DNA of 64,000 nucleotides from Neospora caninum Liverpool. Its lineage: Eukaryota; Apicomplexa; Conoidasida; Eucoccidiorida; Sarcocystidae. A program made the translations under genes and the position numbers. Every line of letters starts with the position of its first letter. The stretch's first letter is position 1. A model generated the notes under the pieces. That model was not told the origin of the DNA, searched no databases, and saw only the letters and a program-made list of their open reading frames with translations. The stretch is taken from NCBI RefSeq assembly GCF_000208865.1, contig NC_018398.1:3478769-3542768 (forward strand), read 5' to 3'. Below, in pieces: positions 1 to 13,200 of the stretch.

Positions 1-2627
1 AAATGCGACGCACGCACACGCCGGAGGGGACGAGCTTTCGGGAGGAAAGAAAGATCCTCGCGAAAAACGGACTTTGTTGGATGCGCAAAACTTTGGCTGG
101 AAACCCTCTCGGTGCGAAACGCGAAATTCTGCCCACGGAAACAAACAGGCGGACCCCTGGGATCAGCGTCGCAACTGCGTGCCTTCGCTTGACAAGGCAC
201 GTGCCTCGAACCGCGTCGAAAACCCGTCTTGAAAACGCGCGACCCTGAGGGGATCGCGGCGCCGCCCCAGCTCTCACCAGAACTCGGCAGCTGAGAACAT
301 TTCCCTGTTCAAACAGCGCGCGATCAGCGAATCGGGACACGTCTCCGTCCAGGTTCTTGCTCCGCTCTTTTCTTCGCGACACGCGCGCTGGTCCAGACAA
401 AGTGCCCCGAGTCTCCCTCGGGGCCGCGCAAGTCTGGACGCGTGAACCGCACCCGAGAAAAGGCCACCAAGGAGCAAAGGGACATCTGGACGAAGACGCC
501 TCGATGGAGCAATGCGGGAACTGCGGTCGGAACGTCCGGAGTCAGTTTGCGTCTTGGTCCGCTCCGTTGCTGGCAAATCGGTAGGGCGCGGCCCGCGCGC
601 TGAAGCCACGAGCGGGAACGCCGCTCGCGACAGCGCGGCCGTGTCGTTGGAAAAAGTTTCCTTCAGGATCTCCGCCCCTCGCCTCACGAGAACGTCACCA
701 CAACCGCGGAAACCAACACAAAATCGCGGACACTCCGGGGTCGGCCCCCCCCCTCCCCCTGCGGAAGCGTGCAGGAAAGTTGGGCACTGCCCGTGAGTCC
801 TTTGGGGTAGCTTCGAAAGACTCAACGCACCTGTCGCTCTGACCCCAGGACGTTTCGCGTACAGCGCCTGTTTCGCTGGGCTCCGTTGTTGGTGTCGGCC
901 TCACCGACTGCCACGTCTGCGCGGGCGCGCGACGCGGCTCCGATGCGAACAGAGCGAGAATAGGGCGCTCGCCGTGTCGTGGCGATCCGGAAGAGAGGCA
1001 TCCTGGGTGCCCCGAGGCGAGGAGAAAGCGAGGAGACGCGACAGCGGCGAAAAACTGCTCTCCCCCTGGCACAGAGGTCTCTCGTTGTCCTTCAAAAACA
1101 AGCACACGCGTTGTCCGCTGTGGACGACCGACACAGCACGGCTCTCTTTACTGTGAAAAGAACTGCGTACGGGAGAAGCTCTGTCTACACTTACAATTAC
1201 AGAAAAAGGAGAAACCACGAAGAACAGACAGCGTGGCACTCCCGCGCCACACAGATCTGGCTGGTGTTGATCTACGCTGTGGCGACCAGAGAACGCAAAA
1301 AATACGAAAGAGGCAGCTGGAGCATGCAATTTCTCCCTAATGTTCCCAGCCTGGTGCTCCTTCTCTACCTAGATAATGAACGCCACGCCTGGTTCCCAAC
1401 TCGCCAAATTGGAGCGCGGTCGCACGAAGCTCGAACGGGAGCCTCGCCTGTGTGGCGCGGAAGTCTAGGGCTCAAAAACGCGAATGTGAACAGAGCCCCT
1501 GTCGCAATCCCCCCTAACCCCTCCTAGTTGAGAATCAACTCCCGAACCTGCGGTATATTCCGACTTTGTTGCCTTACACGGGGCTGTGCCTTATCACCAG
1601 GGAATGTCGCTCCTTGAGCGCGCGCGATAAACCTGTGTTCAGATTTCTCTGACCTAGAAATCTCCGACGTTTCGGCTTCTCGAGTCCGAGACCGTGTGAT
1701 CTGGCGGCGAACACGGACTTAGAGAAACGAGGAACCGACTCGGCGGCGACCGGAAGTCTCCCCAAGGAAAGAAACAGGGAAGAGAGAGAACGTGCCAAAG
1801 TGCCGAACAGACTGTTCCAGAGGCGGAAGCCGCGCGAAGGACTGCCTACACTTTGCGATCTGCGCGCGCGTCTTCCGCTCCGTCTCGCTGTCTCATGTCT
1901 CGTTTGACAAGATTTTCGCCATGCGACGGCCCGTGGAAGACCAGAGAAACCCGAATAAAAACAAATCGAAATTCAAAGGGTTTCTGCGCTCCATGCATTC
2001 TGTTCCGGTTCAACAGAGGACGTTCCTCCGGGATTTTCAGTCATCCCTGCCTATCTCAGGCCTGGAAACCCCGCTACTCCGCAGCGTGGTATCGGGAAAC
2101 AACACGCGGTGCGTGTCTCCGGGGCGTATGTACGCCGAGGGAATTTTCTCTCAGTTCCGCTTTCAAGTTGAACTGCTTCTCGCTTTCCCGTTTTTCATTT
2201 TCCGGGTTTTCCGCCGTTTGGCGGCACACCGCGAAGTCGCAAAGGCGGTCGTCCGTGTGCTAGCAACTGCCTGGTTCTCATATCTGTTTTCCTTCGGTAG
2301 TTCCCAAACGCGGATCTTTCACATTTTGACCTTGCAAAGGAGGCTCTGCTTTCTTTTTTCGTTTTCGTCCTCTTTATTTCCTGTCCCTTGCTTCACTCGT
2401 CGAGTTTGCAGATCTCTTTTCCTGTGCCGTCTTTTCCTTCCTGCCTCCCTGTCCGATACGCTGTCGCGCTCTGCCTCTGTGTCAGCCGGGAAGTCTGTTC
2501 CGTCCTTGCTTCTCGTTTTTTTCCGTGCCGTTTCTTCCCTTTGTTACCGTAGTTTTCACCCCTCTCCCTATCCTCTGTTGTCGCTTTGCCTCTCTGCTCG
2601 CCGCGTCTCTCCTGGGGTCTCTCCACT
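1..2627. other. Intergenic region and 5' leader upstream of RTRAF
   Basis: No gene could be supported here. Several GC-rich open frames of 60 to 300 codons exist on both strands, but they have Arg/Ser/Pro-rich biased composition, overlap one another and show no family motif or splice-consistent continuation. There is a C-rich run near 747-760. From about 2160 to 2620 the + strand is pyrimidine-rich (long TTTC and CTCT stretches) and leads into the RTRAF start codon. This fits the promoter and 5' untranslated leader of that gene, although no transcription start can be placed from sequence alone. Confidence 0.5.
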
Positions 2628-4975
2628 ATGGCGAACAGCAGTTCTGCACGCCCTAGAAGGCTCCCGCCTCTTCCTCTCGCACCCTTCACAGAGCGGAGAC
2701 TGAGGGCCCTTGCATGCGCGATGCTCGACGGCGGGAGTAGGCAGCAGGCAGACTGGGAGTGGACCCGAGACGTCGTCGTCTGGTTGGAAGAAGAAAAAAT
2801 CCGATTTTACCCGAGACACAAACGAGACGCGATGCGAACTGCCACAGACAAGACCAAGTGGTGGTCCCTCATGCTTCAAGTAAGACTAGAACACGCCTCT
2901 ATCAGCATGCAGGCTCTTGCAAGAAAGAGAGATACTCACGTAGGCGTGCGCCGCCATATTTTTACACAGAGTATCCTACACGCTCGTACGTACGCTCATG
3001 TTCATCTGTATCTGTGTGTCCTTGCATTCACTCCTGCATAGCATGTGTACGTGAAATACTTGCGTATCCGTTTTCTGTGAACCACTGCTCAAGTGTGTTC
3101 TGGATAACTAAACTGTCGAAACTTTGTGGATCGATCGGGACCTCTGTATATATATATATATATATATACATGTATATATATATATATATACACACACACA
3201 TTTCACTTGGGCCGGTAGGGTACTGTGTGCCTGCTCCTAATGAGCGCCCGTTCGTGCTTTTTTATTCACGACAAGATAAATATATTTATGTCGATTGTGT
3301 AGTGATTCTCTGCTGTTCGACTTTGGAGAAGGATACCCTCAGCTTTTACAATATACAAAGACTTAGTTCGTGTTGCTGCCTACGATGTTCACATACACAA
3401 CCTGTATACAGCTCGTAGGATATATGTCCATTTGCATTTACATGTCCATCTATGCACAAATGTATATTCGTGTGCGTACGTATGTATGTCTATTAACATA
3501 CATGCATATGCATTCTTGAGGTGTGGAATGCGGAATTTGTTTTGCGTGTAGTATTGCCGCGATTTGGAGATGCCTTTGGAAGCCGAAGGATCCGTGGCAC
3601 CACCGTGTACTTCCGAGACTCTGGCAGGTTTGCTGGACGTTCTGTCTTCGGTTGCGATAGCGGACATCTACCAGGATTCTTTGGAAGGTCCGTGCGAGTA
3701 CACCTGGGAAAGCGAACGCCCGCGATCCGCGAGTTTACCTCGCGCGTCGAGTTGGAAAGCGGAGAAAGGAGAAGCGGTTGGGGGCCGGGGTTTGTCTCCG
3801 ATCCTCCACAGTCTGCGTCGAAGGATCAGGGACAAGTCTAAGCAACCCAAGACGCAGAGGAGGGGCGAAGGAGCAAGAGAACAGACCTCAGCGGGGGCTC
3901 TTCCTCTCCCTTATTTTTATCTTTCGTCTCCTGTCATTGCAGCCGGAGGCTCTCAGACAGAAGGACCGGGTTCGGCGCTTTGAGACAGCGGGGCTTTTCG
4001 TCAGCGCGCCGGTGCATGCAGAGCTGCTTTTTCCCCCTCGCGTCCGGGTGTACATCCACAGCGAAGAGCGCGCGCCTCACGTTAGAAGCGACTGTTGGGG
4101 AGTGGAAACAAAGGCGCTCGTTGCACACAAACGCCTCTCTTTGCTTCTGCTCTGCGTCTCTTCAGCCTCTGAACTTTCGCTTGATTCCTCGACTCTGAAG
4201 GCGCGTCAGGAAGAAGCCTCGCCTGCGTCGAGTGCGGAGGCCGCCGACGCCGAGCACGCGCGTGCAGAAACGGTGGAGGAAGATTTGCGGAAAATTCTCC
4301 AGCCTCTGAACGGCGTCCTTACGCACTTGCGGGTGCCCCTGCTTCGGGAGAATGCCACAAAAGAAGAGATCGTCTCTGCCTTAAAGGTGAGAGGAGAGAC
4401 GATTGCTTCTTCTGTCGAGCGAAACGCTTTCCGGCTTGTTCGGACAGGCGCCCGCGCGCCGTGTGTACGCATGCGCCCTTGGCATGGAGACTCTTTGTCC
4501 TTCGTTTCCACGACACCCTCGCTCGTGCTCCTGTCCCCGTGCGGTGTCTCGCGCCTTGCCTTCTCCGTGCCTCTTCGCTTTGCTGGGAACCGCCGCGCGT
4601 TGTCAGGTCTTCTCTCACCTCTCGTGTTTTCTCCCGTCGTTTCTCTCGTCCTCTCGTTTCGTCGCTGTTCCTCGTCTCTGGTGATTTCCAGCTTCTGCGC
4701 CTTCGCTCTTCGTTTCGCTTGTGCAGGCGGTGGCTGTTCGCCAGACTGCGTCCCCTCCTGGGCACGAGGACAGCCTCATGAAGCATCTCGCGGTTGCTTG
4801 TCCCCTCCCTGTGGACCATCCTGCCTTCTTCAAAGCCTTCGTCTGCGGCCTTCGCGCGCTGCACGTCGAACATCTTCGCGAGACGCAAGCAGAAATGAAT
4901 CAGCTGATTGAAGCTCTCCAGGCTCTCACTGCCAATCCCGTCACCGATCACCGGCTCGGCCGCGTCGGCGTCTAG
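2628..4975 (+). CDS. RTRAF: RTRAF (hCLE/CGI-99/C14orf166) homologue
   Basis: Homologue of the RNA transcription, translation and transport factor, which in animals belongs to the RTCB tRNA-ligase complex and binds RNA polymerase II and mRNP partners. Exons: 2628-2879, 3552-3687, 4166-4386, 4727-4975 (285 aa). Intron phases 0, 1 and 0 all agree across GT-AG borders. The N-terminal block VVVWLEEEKIRFY (about residues 49-61) matches the family's IVWLEDQKIRHY, and the junction reading WWSLMLQYCRDLEMP matches the next family segment. The C-terminus ends TDHRLGRVGV, almost the human ending TDHRLGKVGR. Human RTRAF is about 244 aa; the extra length is an Ala/Glu/Ser-rich linker at about residues 130-165. 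The ATG at 2628 follows an in-frame Ser/Arg leader and fits the family N-terminus. The gene converges on RON2. The 3687 donor (GTCCGT) is the least certain border. Confidence 0.9.
3146..3200. repeat. (TA)n microsatellite with (CA) tail in RTRAF intron 1
   Basis: Two runs of alternating T and A separated by ACATG, followed by a short CA run. It lies inside the first RTRAF intron (2880-3551). Confidence 0.9.
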
Positions 4976-7900
4976 CATGCATGCGTCGAAACCACACAAC
5001 ACCACTGCACTGCTCTCCCTCGCTTCCCTCGTATTCCATCTGTTTCTTTTCTGTCTTTTCTCAAAAGAGAGGAAGGCAAGCGCCAGGTCGAAGCACGCTG
5101 TCGCAACGCGGCACACGTCGAGAGCACGTGCGGCGCCCGTGAGGCTCACCGTGCAGGCGACTTGTCCCCACCGCAAATGCCACGTGCCGAGCCTCGCTTG
5201 TTACGGATGGGACGTCTCTCTCGCCTTCAAGGGTGAACCGGGGGGGACATGCCTCTCAAGGCGTGGTGGGCAAGACGCTCACAAGTCGAGTATCGACACG
5301 ATGCACCTTTTCGTGCACAAATGCATAGGCCTACACGGTCTCAATTTTTTTTTCAAAATCCATTTTCGAATGTACATTTGTAAATGTTTAAATGTTTTTG
5401 CACAACACACGTCCTTCGGTTCCTTGTTAGCACATACATATGCGTAGACAGGTTTACGTGTATGTGGTTTTTTTGTTCTGGGATTTGGGGAATCCCTAGG
5501 CACCTGTGTAACGGTAGCCCCAAATAATGGGGATCTGGGTCTTTTGCGAATTTTCCTTTCGTGGTTGCGAAAAGAGCGCAAGAGCATGGCGCCGTGGTGA
5601 GGGCCACAGTGGGAACTGTCTGTACAGGGTGCGACGGGACTGGATTTGCACGCTCAACAAACGTTTCCCGCGCGTTCAACCGCGGTGGCTCCACTGCCTT
5701 CTTGCCATGCTGGAAGACGTGGAATCGACGGTCACGATGTGCTCTTCACTCGCTGTGCAGCGGAATATGTCCCGTGCTGGAGCGAGTTTCTCTCTCCTGA
5801 AGCATGTGCATGCAGGTGTGCATGCCAGTGCACACACATGCACATATCAAAAAGCGTGTATACGCATATACAAATGTCTACACATGATATTCCCATAGAC
5901 ATTCTTATATCTGTGCATGGAGACGCTCTTTCGACTATCTCTATCTGTCTCTATTGGGAGGAATATGCATCTACTGTGGATCTCTGCACGGGTATATTCA
6001 TACGCACACATGCATGTACCGGTCTCTCCACGTCTCTCGATATTTGACGAAGGGGGATTGCCTAGAATTTCTGCGAGGCTCCCGAGTCCCTGCGAATTCT
6101 TGGTGTGCGTTTCAAGTGCTGAGGCCAGCGATCCTCAACATTTTTTCGCCGAGCCTGGCAGGTGCACCAAAGGGAGGAAAGGCTGTGCGGAGAGTTAAGA
6201 CTTTTTATTCCTCCCTCTTCCTGTTTTGGTGTCTTTGACAACTGCGCAACTTGGGACTCAGCTGCCTGACCGATTCTCCAGATCTAATTAGTCGTCCCTG
6301 CTCATTTACACTTTTCTATCCCCAACACACGACTATACATATATATACGCGTTTACACATAATCAGATGTACATTGACATTGATGCCAAAGCACACGTAC
6401 AGGCATGTCCACGCAAGCGCATACATATGTGTATGCATGTATGTGTGTGTATGCTCGTCTTCTGAAGGATATGCGGTGTCCATAAGCAAGTCGGCGGTTG
6501 CTTGCGAGCGCCGGGTGTATCTGCTCAGCAACAGCGTGCACTTCATCTTAAGAAATTTTCTGGGGAGCTCGCTTCGCGTTGCATGCACGGAAGGCCGTTC
6601 AGAGGCTGTGATTGAACTGTTCATTCTTCTCTCGCGAAGCAGCGAAGAGAACTGAGAAATGCACAGTTACGGACACGAGGGTCGCGTATCTCATTCAGAA
6701 CGGAGCGTATCGGATGCCTCTCTCACGCAGTCCGAAAGGTTCGAGGTGTTTTGGGCCCGAACACCCAGAGAGGGACAACACAGACACCGCGCACGGAAAC
6801 AAAGGAAACACACGAAACATGATTTTCATGGACGCAAAGAGGAGATGCCAGCAGCCGCCTCACCGGAAAGCTTCTTCTTTGAGAGGCAGCCTTCTTCGTT
6901 GTTTGTATGGAACGAGTTCTCGCGATGCCCCCGGAAATCAAGGAACAAGCTGGAGTTCTTTTGCCCGGAAGAGAAGAAAAGCGGAATTGAAACCGGACGA
7001 AGGAAACTGGCGCTAGATGTGGAGAGAAAACCTTCGGCAACTCCACGGATCGAAACGCATTCAAAAACCTATTTTTCCTCCTCGAGAAATTCCAAATTCC
7101 CTACCCTGTTTAGGAGTTCTCTGCAGCGAGGATCCACATGAACCCGTCACAGATCGGCCGGAGGTTTTTCCTTCAGCCTTGGCGGCGACTCTCTCGTCGC
7201 GAAAGCGTGCGCAAGAAGTCTTCCAGAAAGTGTGTTTCCAACGGGACGTTCCGGAGGTTTCGTCCTCTCTCTGCATCACAGTTTGGTCGGCTCTCCGAGG
7301 ACTAGAGCAAACTTTCATACCTGGTGTAGACTCTGCCGAATGCTATATGACGTTTAGTGTTTTTCCGAGAAACGCCCCGACTTCGTCTTGTGAGGATACA
7401 CCCAAAGCGAGGCCTTCGTTCTCGAGTCACACACCTCTGACGAAGCTGGATCGATCCCAAACTATTTTTCCTGATCACTTCGGCAGCCTTCTCTTTGCCT
7501 CACGTCTCCTCGTTTGTTTCTCTTCCCGTCTTCTTTCCCTCCCCTTCTATTCATCTCGCGTTTTCCCGAGAAGAGGAGGCGATGGCACGTGCGAGGCCCT
7601 CGCCCCCCAAGACTAGTCAAGTCCATGCGCGAATCTCCAAATCCTTTCAAAAGCTGAATCGATTTCTCCTCCCGTCACTCTCTCTTCTCGTCTCGTCCTT
7701 TCCATAATTCTATATATCTATGTTAGATTTATATATATATATATATATATGAATGCATTTGCAGTCTTCTAAACGGCGTTTGAAGCAGAGAGGCGCCGGC
7801 GCATCGACGAGGCATTCACGTGCCTGGAGGGCGGAGCGCGTGTTTTTCGCTGTATCTATTCTCCTGACGGATATGTCCCGCGTGCTCGCCCTCCTCCCAG

Positions 7901-8016
7901 TAGTCCCTTCTTTCCCGGAACGAAACACCCCGTGCATGCAGGTCCAGACCGCCTTCACAGAGACCGCTGTAGCTCGCGAGGCTGGGACTCGGGTTGGCGT
8001 CCTGCCTATCTCACGT
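4976..8016. other. Convergent intergenic region between RTRAF and RON2
   Basis: This stretch holds the 3' flanks of two convergent genes. It opens with an alternating GCATGCATGC element right after the RTRAF stop. It contains AT-richer, telegraphic ATG/CAT/TAC patches (5340-5460, 5820-6020, 6340-6450) and a TA repeat near 7711-7750. Short open frames are numerous on both strands, but none shows a recognisable domain or a splice-consistent chain of exons. I see no gene here. Confidence 0.5.
7711..7750. repeat. (TA)n microsatellite downstream of RON2
   Basis: A run of alternating A and T about 25 bases long, preceded by a degenerate TATATATCTATG segment. It lies some 270 bases beyond the RON2 stop codon, in the RTRAF/RON2 convergent spacer. 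Confidence 0.85.
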
Positions 8017-10199
8017 CTAGGAGGTTTTGATGAGCGGGGCACTCATGGGGAACACCGGCGTGGTGTAGCGAATTTCGAATTCCTGGACGAACGACTCGGG
8101 CGGGACGCCGAGACTGTCGAGTTCGGAGCCGCCCCAGCTGCTCGGGTTGTGCAAGTTTCTGGGTCGGGGTTCTTTTTTGGTTTCCGCCTCCGTTTTTTTG
8201 TAGGTTTGCGAGGCGCGCCGGAAGAGCGCGTCCTTCAGGCGGCCGCGCTTCGCCCACCAGTTCTTGAACGGGGCGGCGAGCCAGCGCTTCAGCCGAGAGA
8301 ACATGTGTTTAACGGCCATTTCGAACTGGAGCAGGATCTTGATTTCCGACTTGAGGATGTTCCACACAGACACGATGGCCATCGGCAGCATGAGGTACGG
8401 CGCCAGGCCCGCAAACAAGCCGACTTTGAGGAAGTCCTGCGTCGCGACTTGCGCGGCGCTTGTGGTCGCCTTCGCAATCGCCTGCGGGGCGCACGTGACG
8501 CCGAGGATCTCGTTCGTCACGCACGAGGCGGGCGGCGCTCCGCCAATGTCTTCCATGTGCTGGACAATGTCTGTGACGCTCAGCAGCGAGTACAGCCCCA
8601 TCATGCCGAGCGTGAGCACCCCGATGATCGCTTGTTTCCGCGCCGCCCGCCGCTCCTCCATCCACTTGCGAATGTAGTCCCCGTAGTACGGCGCCTGCAT
8701 GTACAGCGCAGTCCCGAGGTTCGGGTTGCCCATTTCCGAGTTCACTTGGCCGGCGAACTTCATGGCGTAGGAGAACCACGTGCTCGCGCCGTACTTCATC
8801 GCCTTCAGGTTCTTCTTCGACGTCTTGTCCAGCATGTTGTCGAAGAAGTCGATTTGCACCGACAAGCCGAAGCGGAACGCGTTGACGTGGTGCGGGCTGT
8901 TCAGCCTCTCGATTTCCTTCGCGTCCGAGAAGTCCTTCTCGTACCCCTTCAGCTTCTTCGGATTCTGCAGGTTCGGCATCACAAACGCCATGATGAGCTT
9001 CCAGATCGCCTCGCAGTGCTCCATGCACATGGACTGCTGGAACTCCTTCCTCCGGTCTGCTTCGGACAAATGCGCGTAGTCGTAGTGCAGCGACAAAAAG
9101 CCTTGGTTCCGAGCCGTCGCCGCCGCCTCGCCCTTCTTCCGCATCTGTTCGCTCGCGGCAGAAATCGCGTCGTAGCCCGGAACGCGCAACGGCGCCCGCG
9201 TGTAACCTGCCACGACGTCCTTGACGAGCTCCAGCCAGCCGTCCGTCACGTACCCGTACAGCCGGTCGTTCTTCACCACTTCCGCCACAGCGTTGACCGC
9301 GCGACACGTCTGAATCACTTGCCGCATGTCCACCTTGACGCCGAACCACACTGCGTACTCGCTCTGTTCGTTCTCGCGCAGCAGCGAAAGAAAAAAGGTT
9401 TTCAGTGCCCGGCCTGCGCGCCGGAAAAGGTTCCGACTCCGGTGCACGCGCTTCGCGATGCGTCCGAGGAAAATCGTTCCCTCGCCCTCCGCCTGGAGGC
9501 GGTCCCGCGAATCGCGGACCAACATCGCGACTGGATCCTTCGCGCTCAAAGCTGCTCGCCCATACGGATGCTTCAAATACGCGTTGTACGCGTCCAGCCA
9601 CTTCTGGTTCAGCTGCGCATCCCAGTTAGTCAAATCCGGGATCGGAATGCCGCCGAAAGACGTCCCTTCCGGGAGTTTCTCGCCGCGGGCGAGCCTCCGC
9701 TTGATGTCGCCTGGAATCCCGTAGTTCGCCCACTTTTTGATCACGTCGTCCGTGTGGCGAACGAGACCCTCCGCGTGCAACTGGTGCTTCGCCTTGTCGG
9801 CAGAAGACTTGCGCGAAACCGCACTCGCCTGCACTTCGTGGTACATGAACGCGTTCTGATTCACCTCCAAATTCGCTTGCGTGTGCGTGATAAAGTCAAA
9901 CGACGTCAAAATGCTCGACAATACGCTCGAATCCAAACTCCGATACAACACTGAAAACAAAATGGCAGACACACAGACACACACACGCCGCATGGGGGTC
10001 CGAACTCACTTGCGCCGCGAAGACGCGTTCTCGGGTTCCGCCTCTCGAGACAGGAGAGATACGCACACGCACAGACACTCATGTGTCTACCTCGTGTCTC
10101 ACACACCAAGTGGCGAGGGCACGTTCGGCACAGCCAAAGGCCCTCAGGCTGCACATATACATATATACGTATATATATGTATATATATGTATATATGTG

Positions 10200-10231
<32 letters not shown>

Positions 10232-13200
10232 GGTGCGGGTCTGTGCGTGGGAGTTTGGGCATCTGAGCGCCGAAAAGGAGCAAAGAATCGACGACGCGTG
10301 GCAGGCTCGAAACGCGTTGAGGAGAATGGACGACGCAGCGAGAGCTGCAGGCTCGCTGCGAGTCCTTTTTGGCCCACGGGAAGAACCAGCAGCCGCAGAA
10401 AGAAGACGGTTGTCTCCACACTTACGAGCCTTCGCTTCCTGAGCCATCTTCTTCTGGTTGATGCCCCGCATGAGTTTCTTCAGCATGGCAGGCGTCCACT
10501 TGGACTGCAGAATGCGGAGGGTTTTCTTGCTTCTGCCCACGCGCGTGTGCTGCCGATCGTTCAACGCTGCAGGATCTGAAGTCACGCGCACGCCAGCTCG
10601 AAAAACGGATATCCCGCATAAAGGCAGTGCCTACGTGTATAAATGCGTGGATGGACAGCTCTGCACACCTGCTTATATATACATCTATGCATATACATAT
10701 ATATATATATATATACATATATATACATATATACCGGTAAATCTGTAGCAATGGAGGTCGAGGTACATCTATATCTATATCTCTATATAGTAGTATGCAG
10801 ATGCATATACATGCATACACGTATATAAGCGTGTGCGTATGTGCATTGTGATGCTTAAAAACGGCCGCCACGGGGGTGAGGCGCATGACGGTCTCTGTGG
10901 GGAGAGGACAGTTGCCGTTCCCTCGGTCGCGCGCCCTCAGTTTGAAGACCGCTCGTCGCGAAGCTTCTAGAGTCCGCAAGCGACATTCTCACCGTTTCCA
11001 GAGAGTGCGAAGCGGAGCATGAAGAGTGCATTGGTTGCGAGGGGGTCAAAGCTGCACCATTCGTGGTAGAACTTGACTTGTCCCGTGCGCAGGAAGGCCA
11101 TCAGAGACCTCTGCGTCTTTGGGAGGTTTCGCCCCTGGCTCAGTTTCTGGAACTGCCGAGAAAGGAACGCGCGGAAGGAGGAGATGAACGACTTTGTCTG
11201 CGTGCAGTAGGTTCGCGCTGTCGACGACACACAGAAAAAACGGGGCTGCCGGTGAGAAAGGATCGACAGCCTGTTTCGAGATGACGCACGTGCGGGGGGA
11301 GACAGTTGGACCGGAGCGGCCCTCATGAAAGGGAAGCGCCTTGTCCCTCCTTTGCAACGTGTGGGTCCAGCTCTGGGGAGTTCGAAGAAACGGGCTGGAC
11401 GGACAGCGGCTCTTCGGGTGAGCAGGCCTGCTCGAACACTGAGAAAATCCTCAAACGCGCCTCTCCCCTCCGCCCCGCGCTGCTTCCAGCCGAGGGAAAA
11501 TCCTCAAGAATTCCCTGTTCAAAGCCCTCAGAGGCGACAAGCGCCTCGTCGCGGTGAGCGCGAGGTCGTCGACGTCCGCCGGCTAGGCTCCTTGCCGTCT
11601 GAGAGTGTGTGGCGAGTGGTGCTCCAGTGTGTGTGCGAATATCGGCAAAACAGACCCCCTTATAAAGTGTGAAACCTATCCAAATGCTGGAACAGAGTTA
11701 AATGCCAAGCATTTCAGTCGCCGCGAACCTGTCCTCTCCTGACCGAGCCTCTCTCGAGTTTTGTCAAAAGCAAAACACCGCCTCAAACAAGTCAGGCTAT
11801 ACAAGCACGCGATACCTATGTACGTAGGCACTCTCGAAGGTGTATTCACGCATCTGCATGCATACCAATCTTGGGCACGACTGTGTATGTTTACATGTAT
11901 GTAGGAGGGGCTAGTTGTATGCATACGTGCGCAGGGACGTGCATGTCTTTGTAATTTTGTACATGTGCTCTGTACTTACAGTTGAGGGAGAGCAGGATGG
12001 CCGTTCGGAATGCGAGGGGGTCTTGTTCAGAATGTTTCTTTCGGAATCGCGACAACCTGGATTGTTGTCTCTTGACAACGAATTCCTTCCGCTGCGAAGT
12101 ATACCCTTCCAACTTTGAGCGAATGTCTCGCTTGGCAAGGCCGTTTTCCACCGCGGCGAAACTCCCGAAGGACATTGCGTCTTTCGTGACTGCACAGAAC
12201 GCACAGAGACAACCACGCACCGCGCTGTCCTGCGCTGCCGTCTTCCGTCTGGAGGCGAGTCCGGGCCGAGGCAAAACGCAACAAACCAGGCCAGGCGCCA
12301 AAGCGGAAGACCGCCTCATTGTTTGCTGTCTGGGCAGACCAAACGAACTCCTCAGACCTAGCTTCCGGGCTGTCCCCGTTCTGCCTGGGACCGAAATCGC
12401 GGTGGGTCAACCTTCCTTTGATGAAAAACGCGGGGGACAGAGGCCTCGCGACAAACACGGCGCGCCCGTAGGGGAGAAGCCACACGCGGCGCGACACGAC
12501 ACGAGGAAGACGCGCTCTGAACAGGCGTCGTCGCTGGAGACCAGGATCCTTTTTTTCGCTCGAAGCGGCCCCAAGGGCGAGAGCCTCGGAGCTTCCGCGT
12601 GCCTTGTCCTCCCGCGCCTTACTTTTGTCATACTGCTTAAAGAGCGCTCCATGCTGTTTCGCCATTAGCTCGCGGTCGTCGAACCAGAGTGCGCGCTCGA
12701 GGACTGAAGAGGCAGAACGGGCGAAAAAGCACCAGGGAAAAACGCTAAAAACGTCAAACGTAGGCCTCCCCGAACTCGCGCGCCCCCACACACAAGACAA
12801 CGCGCAAAGAGCAGAACGAGCTTCTGTCCCCCCCCGCCAAGCTCCAGTCTCTCCCCCCTCCACGTTCCCGGTATCACCGCACATTCTAAGAGCGTTCGCA
12901 GCGATCTGCTAGACACTCTTCCTGTCTCAGAGACAGCCACAGATCGAAGGTATCGGCAGGCTCCGGGAAGTGGGGCAAAAAATCGGTAAAATCGGTAAGC
13001 AAAAACCGCGCTTTTCGCGAAGCGCGTGCGCGAGATGACCCGGTTTGGACCTGTTTCCTGCCTTGGGGCAGTGCGTCCCCACGTTCTCTTGACCGATTCT
13101 TGGCCCTCATGTTCGAAGTGTCCACCGGTGAGCAGCCCAGCCTTGGAAAGCCACCCCGTTGACAAGCACTTTCCCTCGTGTGTGTGTGTGGGCGATCAGG

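Noticed and set aside
1792..2703. 303-codon + strand frame before RTRAF
   Set aside because: Phe/Ser/Leu-rich translation of the pyrimidine-rich leader; overlaps the true RTRAF start in another frame.
8309..9601. 430-codon second frame on the - strand inside RON2
   Set aside because: It is out of frame with the RON2 exon that carries the recognised D3 loop and C-terminus.
7753..9954. 733-codon open frame on the + strand opposite RON2
   Set aside because: It is the antisense shadow of the RON2 last exon; its Arg/His/Val-rich translation follows from the GC-rich coding strand.
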